NCBI GenBank assembly: GCA_000719105.1
Contig: JODX01000015.1
Location: 1 to 64,000, forward strand
Length of the DNA: 64,000 nt
Direction of reading: 5' to 3'
Origin: Streptomyces sclerotialus
GTDB taxonomy: Bacteria > Actinomycetota > Actinomycetes > Streptomycetales > Streptomycetaceae
Part shown: piece after piece, positions 60,358 to 64,000 of the stretch
Numbering within the stretch: position 1 is the stretch's first letter
How the letters are laid out: every line of letters starts with the position of its first letter
Program-made: the position numbers and the translations under genes
Notes under the pieces: model-generated
Told to the model about the DNA's origin: nothing
What the model saw: the letters and a program-made list of their open reading frames with translations, nothing else
Databases searched by the model: none

Positions 60358-61965
60358 CTAGTCCCGCGCCGGGTCCTTCACGGACGCCCCGGCCCGACCG
60401 GCCCGACCGGCGCGACCTGCCCGATCAGCCCGCCCCTGAGCCGGCATCGCGGCCGCCCCGTGCCCGTGCCCATCCCCGTCCCCGTTGATCCGCTCGATGA
60501 TCGCGACGCGCTCGGGGGTGTCCTCCGGCTTCACCCAGCCGATGACCACGTACAGCACCAGTGACACGGCCAGCGGGACGGACACCTGGTACTGGAGCGG
60601 CGTGCCGCCCTCGATGTTCCAGCTGACCGGGTAGTTCATCAGCCAGAAGGCGAACAGACCGGCGGCCCAGCTGGTCAGCGCGGCCGTCGGGCCGGAGCGG
60701 CGGAACGTCGGCAGCATGCCGAGCATGAACGGGATGGCGATCGGTCCCATCAGTCCGGCGACCCACTTCACGACCACCGTGATGATGTCCTGGAACGTCG
60801 GCGAGCTGACCTGGGTCGCGATCATCATCGACAGCAGCAGGAAGACGACGGTCGACCAGCGGGCCGCCACCAGGCCGGCCTTCTCCGACCAGGTGCGTGC
60901 CTGTTTGGCGAGCGCCGGCGCGATGTCACGGGTGAACACCGCGGCGATCGCGTTCGCGTCGGAGGAGCACATGGCCATGGTGTGCGAGAAGAACCCGACG
61001 ATGACGAGCCCCAGCAGGCCGTGCGGCAGCAACTGCTCGGTCATCAGCGCATAACTGTCGGACGCATCAGGCTTCTGCGCCTCCACGAGCAGCGGGGCAC
61101 ACCACATCGGGAAGAACAGCACCAGCGGCCAGAACAGCCACAGCGCCGCCGACAGCAGAGCCGACCGCGTCGCCTCGCGCGCGGACCCGGTCGCCATGTA
61201 CCGCTGCGCCTGGTTCCACATGCCGCCGCTGTACTCGAAGGTCTTGATGAAGGTGATCGCGATGAAGAAGGTCACGGTGTACGGCCCCGCCGTGGGCTCG
61301 GCATGCCCCGCCGGCAGGTCGTCCCAGATGGTCCACAGCGTGGCGATGCCGTCCAGCTCCACCATCACCGCCACCAGCATCGCGATGCCCGCGAAGAACT
61401 GGATGACGAACTGCCCCATCTCCGTCAGCGCGTCCGCCCACAGACCGCCCACCGTGCAGTAGATGCCGGTGATGATGCCCGTGATGAAGATGCCTTGCGT
61501 GATCGTGATCCCGGTGTAGATGGACAACAGCGTCGCGATGGCCGCCCACTTGGCGCCCACGTCCACGATCTTCAGCAGCACTCCCGACCAGGCGAGCGCC
61601 TGCTGGGTGCTGAGGTTGTACCGGTCCTTCAGGTACTCGAGCGGGGAGGCCACTCCGAGCCGGGACCGCAGCCGGTTCAGCCGGGGCGCGAAGAGCCGCG
61701 CACCGATGGCGATACCGATGGCGATCGGGAAGGACCAGGTGACGAACGACGTCACACCGTACTGGTAGGCGATACCGGCGAACCCGGTGAACATCACCGC
61801 GCTGTAGCCCGACATGTGGTGCGAGATACCGGACAGCCACCACGGCATCTTGCCGCCGGCCGTGAAGAAGTCGCTGACGTTGTCCACGCGCTTGTGCGAC
61901 CAGAGACCGATCGCCACCATCACGCCGAAGTAGCCGATCAGTACGGCCCAGTCGAGACCGTTCAT
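60358..61965 (-). CDS. Sodium:solute symporter (SSS family)
   Basis: A 535-residue permease with about 13 membrane helices. SSS signatures are VDNVSDFFTAGGKMPWWLSGIS near the start, the conserved FTGFAGIAYQYG, YLKDRYNLSTQQ, and GGLWADALTEMGQF. The C-terminal tail carries a His/Gly stretch (GDGDGHGHG) and a tandem RAGRAGRAG run encoded by 9-bp repeats at 60391-60426. The substrate could be a sugar, proline or other organic. ATG 61965 follows GGGAGGGAGCAC. It is an orphan gene with a 541-base upstream gap. Confidence 0.9.
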   Translation of the reverse strand: MNGLDWAVLIGYFGVMVAIGLWSHKRVDNVSDFFTAGGKMPWWLSGISHHMSGYSAVMFTGFAGIAYQYGVTSFVTWSFPIAIGIAIGARLFAPRLNRLRSRLGVASPLEYLKDRYNLSTQQALAWSGVLLKIVDVGAKWAAIATLLSIYTGITITQGIFITGIITGIYCTVGGLWADALTEMGQFVIQFFAGIAMLVAVMVELDGIATLWTIWDDLPAGHAEPTAGPYTVTFFIAITFIKTFEYSGGMWNQAQRYMATGSAREATRSALLSAALWLFWPLVLFFPMWCAPLLVEAQKPDASDSYALMTEQLLPHGLLGLVIVGFFSHTMAMCSSDANAIAAVFTRDIAPALAKQARTWSEKAGLVAARWSTVVFLLLSMMIATQVSSPTFQDIITVVVKWVAGLMGPIAIPFMLGMLPTFRRSGPTAALTSWAAGLFAFWLMNYPVSWNIEGGTPLQYQVSVPLAVSLVLYVVIGWVKPEDTPERVAIIERINGDGDGHGHGAAAMPAQGRADRAGRAGRAGRAGASVKDPARD

Positions 61966-62506
61966 GTGCTCCCTCCCGGGGATCCGCCCTGCCAACTGCA
62001 ATGACGTGCACGGCACTTCGACGGCACAGGCCTGCCCGGAGCATGCCAAGACCGCTGAAGTGCCCGCTCATCGTGGGATCGGCGAGGTGCGCGCGGCAAC
62101 GTCCCGTAAGGTCAAGAGGAAGTAAAAAGGTTCGGGCTGATGACCCTGGTTCAGCGCACTGAACGCCTGACGTCGTCATTTCTTCGCAGGCTGCCGGACA
62201 CGGACACGTACATGGACGCCGGTACGACTCCGTACGGAACTCCGGTACGGCCCGCGCTCACCCTGAGGGCGTCTGAGTCAAAGGGGCGCGCCTGTGTCGA
62301 GAGCTTGGGGGAGCGCGCAGGCCCGACGAAGGAAGGGCTGAGCACGGTCACGCTCTCGACACAGGCTTTTGCGCCCCGGCGGCGAAGACGCCACAGAAAA
62401 GGGGCGAACCCCCTCGGCCGGGACGGCGGGCCAGTCGAGAGGGTTCTGTCTGTGGTGCGTATGTGTTTGTCGTGGTCGGGCGGCCGAGACCGGATGTTCC
62501 CGGTGC
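61966..62506. other. 541-base gap with repeats and a long hairpin
   Basis: Elements seen: the palindrome GTTCAG-cgca-CTGAAC at 62149-62164; three near-repeats of CCGGTACGG with a ~12-base period at about 62218-62252; and the long inverted repeat at 62283-62377. No convincing protein gene is present; one open frame from 62140 lacks codon bias. Confidence 0.5.
62283..62377. repeat. 95-bp element with long inverted repeats
   Basis: GCCTGTGTCGAGAGC (62290-62304) pairs perfectly with GCTCTCGACACAGGC (62352-62366). The outer flanks GGGGCGC (62283-62289) and GCGCCCC (62371-62377) also pair across a 4-nt T bulge, giving 22 bp of nearly continuous stem. The loop is 47 nt. A long hairpin of this kind is either a structured RNA or the remains of a small mobile element. 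Confidence 0.7.
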
Positions 62507-62698
62507 TCAGCCTTTGACCGACGCCACGAAGAGGTTCCATGCGTCGGCGGGAAACGCCAGGACGGGGCCGTCGGGGACCTTTGAGTCCCGCACCGTCAGT
62601 TCCGCCGAGGCAGGGGATTTGACCTCTACGCATGCGCCGTTGCCCTGGGAGTACGAGGACTTGGTCCACATGTGTGTGGCGCCCTGCTTGATTGCCAT
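62507..62698 (-). CDS. DUF397 protein of second whiJ-type module
   Basis: A 63-residue protein with a complete DUF397: WTKSSYSQGNGACVEVK, a VRDSK.PDGPVLAFPADAW segment and a C-terminal helix. It lies 271 bases downstream of an XRE regulator gene on the same strand, a wider spacing than in the other module, so it may have its own promoter. ATG 62698 is the start used. The intervening region is less G+C-rich than the surroundings. Confidence 0.85.
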   Translation of the reverse strand: MAIKQGATHMWTKSSYSQGNGACVEVKSPASAELTVRDSKVPDGPVLAFPADAWNLFVASVKG

Positions 62699-62969
62699 GG
62701 TTGCTCCGGTAGCCAGTTGCTGAGTTGCCGAGTATGTACGAAGGTCCCAAACGGAACCTGCCGTACGGTTTTGCGCCAAACGTTGTCGCTCTGTGGCGTG
62801 ATCGACGCTACTCGCCAACATTGGTTGCCGGAGGGACTATTCACTCAACTGGGTGGCATATTCCACCGGGGTCTTCCGCCCAAGCATCGCGAGGTGTACT
62901 TTTCGCTGTTTGCTGTGAGCCTGGTCCAGTCCAGGCTCGACTGCGGCACTACCACGGCGCGATCGCGGC

Positions 62970-63830
62970 TCAGTCCCGGGTGAAGTCCTTCACCACGTCC
63001 AGGATGAAGTCGCGGCTCTGGTCGGCGTTCAGGGCCTGGGCCCGCAGGTGCTCGTACATGACGGTGTACAGCTGCACGTCCTGCGCCTTCTCCAGGTACA
63101 GGTCACTGGTGACGCCCTCGATGTAGACCACGCTCGAGTCGGCGGCGTCGGGGAACTCCAGGATCGCGTACTGGCCGCTCACGCCGGGGTGGGCGCCCAT
63201 TTTGAAGGGCAGCACCTGGACGGTGACATGCGGCAGTCGGGACACCTCTATGAGGCGCTCCAACTGCTGGATCATGATCTGCTTGTCACCGACGACGCGG
63301 CGCAGTGCCGCCTCGTCGAGCACGGTCCACATGCGCAGGGGGTACTCCGTCGAGGAGATGCGATCCTGTCGCCGCATGCGCACCTTGACGCGCTTCTCGA
63401 TGTCGGCTTGCGCCACTTCGGGCAGCGCGCCGTGGATGAGGGCCTCCGCGTACGCCTGGGTCTGCAACAGGCCCGGAACGACCTGCGGATCGTAGACACG
63501 CAGGCTGGCCGCGTCCGTCTCCAGGCCGATGTAGACGCTGTACGGTACATCGCCGAACGCGTGCCACCAGCCTTGCTGGCGCGAATCCTTCGCCATCTGC
63601 ATGAGCGAGTCCACGACGCGGTGGTCCTCGACCTCGTACACCCCGCACAGGTCGCGGACATCGCGCTGGCTGATGCTGCGACGGCCGTTCTCCAGTCGGC
63701 TGATCTTCGACTGGGAGACCAGCAGACGGTCGGCGACCTCCTCGGCAGTCATGCCCTTGAGCTCGCGGAGCCGACGCAGCTCCTGGCCCAGCCGGCGCCG
63801 CCGGACAGTGGGATTGACATTGGACGCCAC
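62970..63830 (-). CDS. XRE HTH regulator with DUF5753 domain
   Basis: A 286-residue protein. The HTH (~12-70) is LGQELRRLRELKGMTAEEVADRLLVSQSKISRLENGRRSISQRDVRDLCGVYE. The DUF5753 part contains YIGLETDAASLRVYDPQVVPGLLQTQAYAEA, LRRVVGDKQIMIQQLERLIEVSRLPHVTVQVLPFKMGAHPGVSG and a C-terminal SRDFI..V. It is related to the regulator at 51701 but far from identical, so this is not a recent duplicate. The palindrome at 63876-63893 may be its operator. Confidence 0.92.
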   Translation of the reverse strand: MASNVNPTVRRRRLGQELRRLRELKGMTAEEVADRLLVSQSKISRLENGRRSISQRDVRDLCGVYEVEDHRVVDSLMQMAKDSRQQGWWHAFGDVPYSVYIGLETDAASLRVYDPQVVPGLLQTQAYAEALIHGALPEVAQADIEKRVKVRMRRQDRISSTEYPLRMWTVLDEAALRRVVGDKQIMIQQLERLIEVSRLPHVTVQVLPFKMGAHPGVSGQYAILEFPDAADSSVVYIEGVTSDLYLEKAQDVQLYTVMYEHLRAQALNADQSRDFILDVVKDFTRD

Positions 63831-63875
63831 GGGACGTGCACCTCCGGCTGCGGGCCTGGCCTGACGACTTTACGT

Positions 63876-63893
63876 ATCTGCCAATGAGCAGAT
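63876..63893. promoter_or_regulatory. Inverted repeat upstream of XRE regulator
   Basis: ATCTGC-caatga-GCAGAT, 6-bp arms, 46 bases upstream of the regulator ATG. A second dyad CCGCTG-ggaaa-CAGCGG follows at about 63917-63933. Either could be an autoregulatory operator. Confidence 0.4.
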
Positions 63894-64000
63894 TGCCACC
63901 AAGGTGCTTACTACCGCTGGGAAACAGCGGATATGCGCCTGGCGCACGCCAGTTCGCGCCAGAGTTGCGGCCGAATGTGATCGGCGCCGGTCCGCGCCAG

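Noticed and set aside
62140..62517. 125-codon frame across the long inverted repeat
   Set aside because: Basic low-complexity translation, runs through the hairpin, and has no ribosome site.
1..64000. CRISPR arrays, rRNA, tRNA, insertion-sequence transposases, prophage or biosynthetic gene clusters
   Set aside because: None recognised: no regularly spaced repeats of 25-40 bp, no transposase, integrase or capsid proteins, and no PKS/NRPS modules.

Overview
The window is a stretch of Streptomyces chromosome. The evidence is very high G+C with strongly G/C-biased third codon positions, frequent GTG starts, a complete afsK / afsS / afsR regulatory locus, a DmdR1-type iron repressor with all metal ligands, a fused F420 (FO) synthase, mycothiol-type maleylpyruvate-isomerase folds, and two XRE-DUF397 modules of the whiJ type. 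From memory, gene content and order resemble the chromosomal core of S. coelicolor around dmdR1 and afsR. That resemblance was not checked by alignment.

Layout. (1) Bases 1-2.8 kb hold a truncated membrane protein, a lipoprotein, and a PadR regulator with a glycosidase-like gene. (2) Bases 2.9-13.1 kb are one tightly coupled eight-gene acyl-CoA catabolic operon: a TIGR03084-like protein, an AtuA-like protein, both subunits of a biotin-dependent acyl-CoA carboxylase, an acyl-CoA dehydrogenase, an acyl-CoA ligase, an enoyl-CoA hydratase and a TetR regulator. (3) Bases 13.2-20.6 kb hold pdxH, a citrate synthase, a PAS/GAF sensor, a SIS protein, the iron regulator dmdR1 and an alpha/beta-hydrolase that lacks its nucleophile. 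(4) Bases 20.6-30.2 kb hold an ABC exporter pair, a primase-like protein, a TPR regulator, a proline-rich membrane protein, a solute-binding lipoprotein and purU. (5) Bases 30.3-34.5 kb form a sigma-factor neighbourhood: an ECF sigma factor translationally coupled to a zinc-finger/mycothiol-fold anti-sigma factor, a STAS antagonist, an EF-hand protein and an HATPase. (6) Bases 35-42.5 kb hold AraC/MFS, a flavin monooxygenase, an acetyltransferase, an FMN oxidase, a PPOX pseudogene broken by one TAG codon, a TetR regulator and a VOC protein. (7) Bases 42.6-48.8 kb are afsK, afsS and afsR, the serine/threonine kinase to SARP cascade for secondary metabolism. (8) Bases 49-64 kb hold housekeeping genes (RidA, methyltransferase, LysE, CehA-type metallohydrolase, FO synthase, solute symporter) mixed with accessory modules: XRE/DUF397/HATPase, a DUF6247/RelE-like pair, a degenerate ADP-ribosylglycohydrolase, and a second XRE/DUF397 pair.

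The most unusual things seen directly are these. A 48-bp repeat is present in 47/48-identical copies inside two unrelated enzymes, read in the same frame in both, with a diverged relative inside afsR. A compact minus-strand transcription unit at 15.3-15.55 kb has a near-consensus promoter, a nearly full-length Shine-Dalgarno sequence, a 12-codon frame and two hairpins. A long inverted repeat lies at 62.28-62.38 kb. Three protein families have lost catalytic or metal-binding residues or been disrupted: an alpha/beta-hydrolase, an ADP-ribosylglycohydrolase and a PPOX gene.
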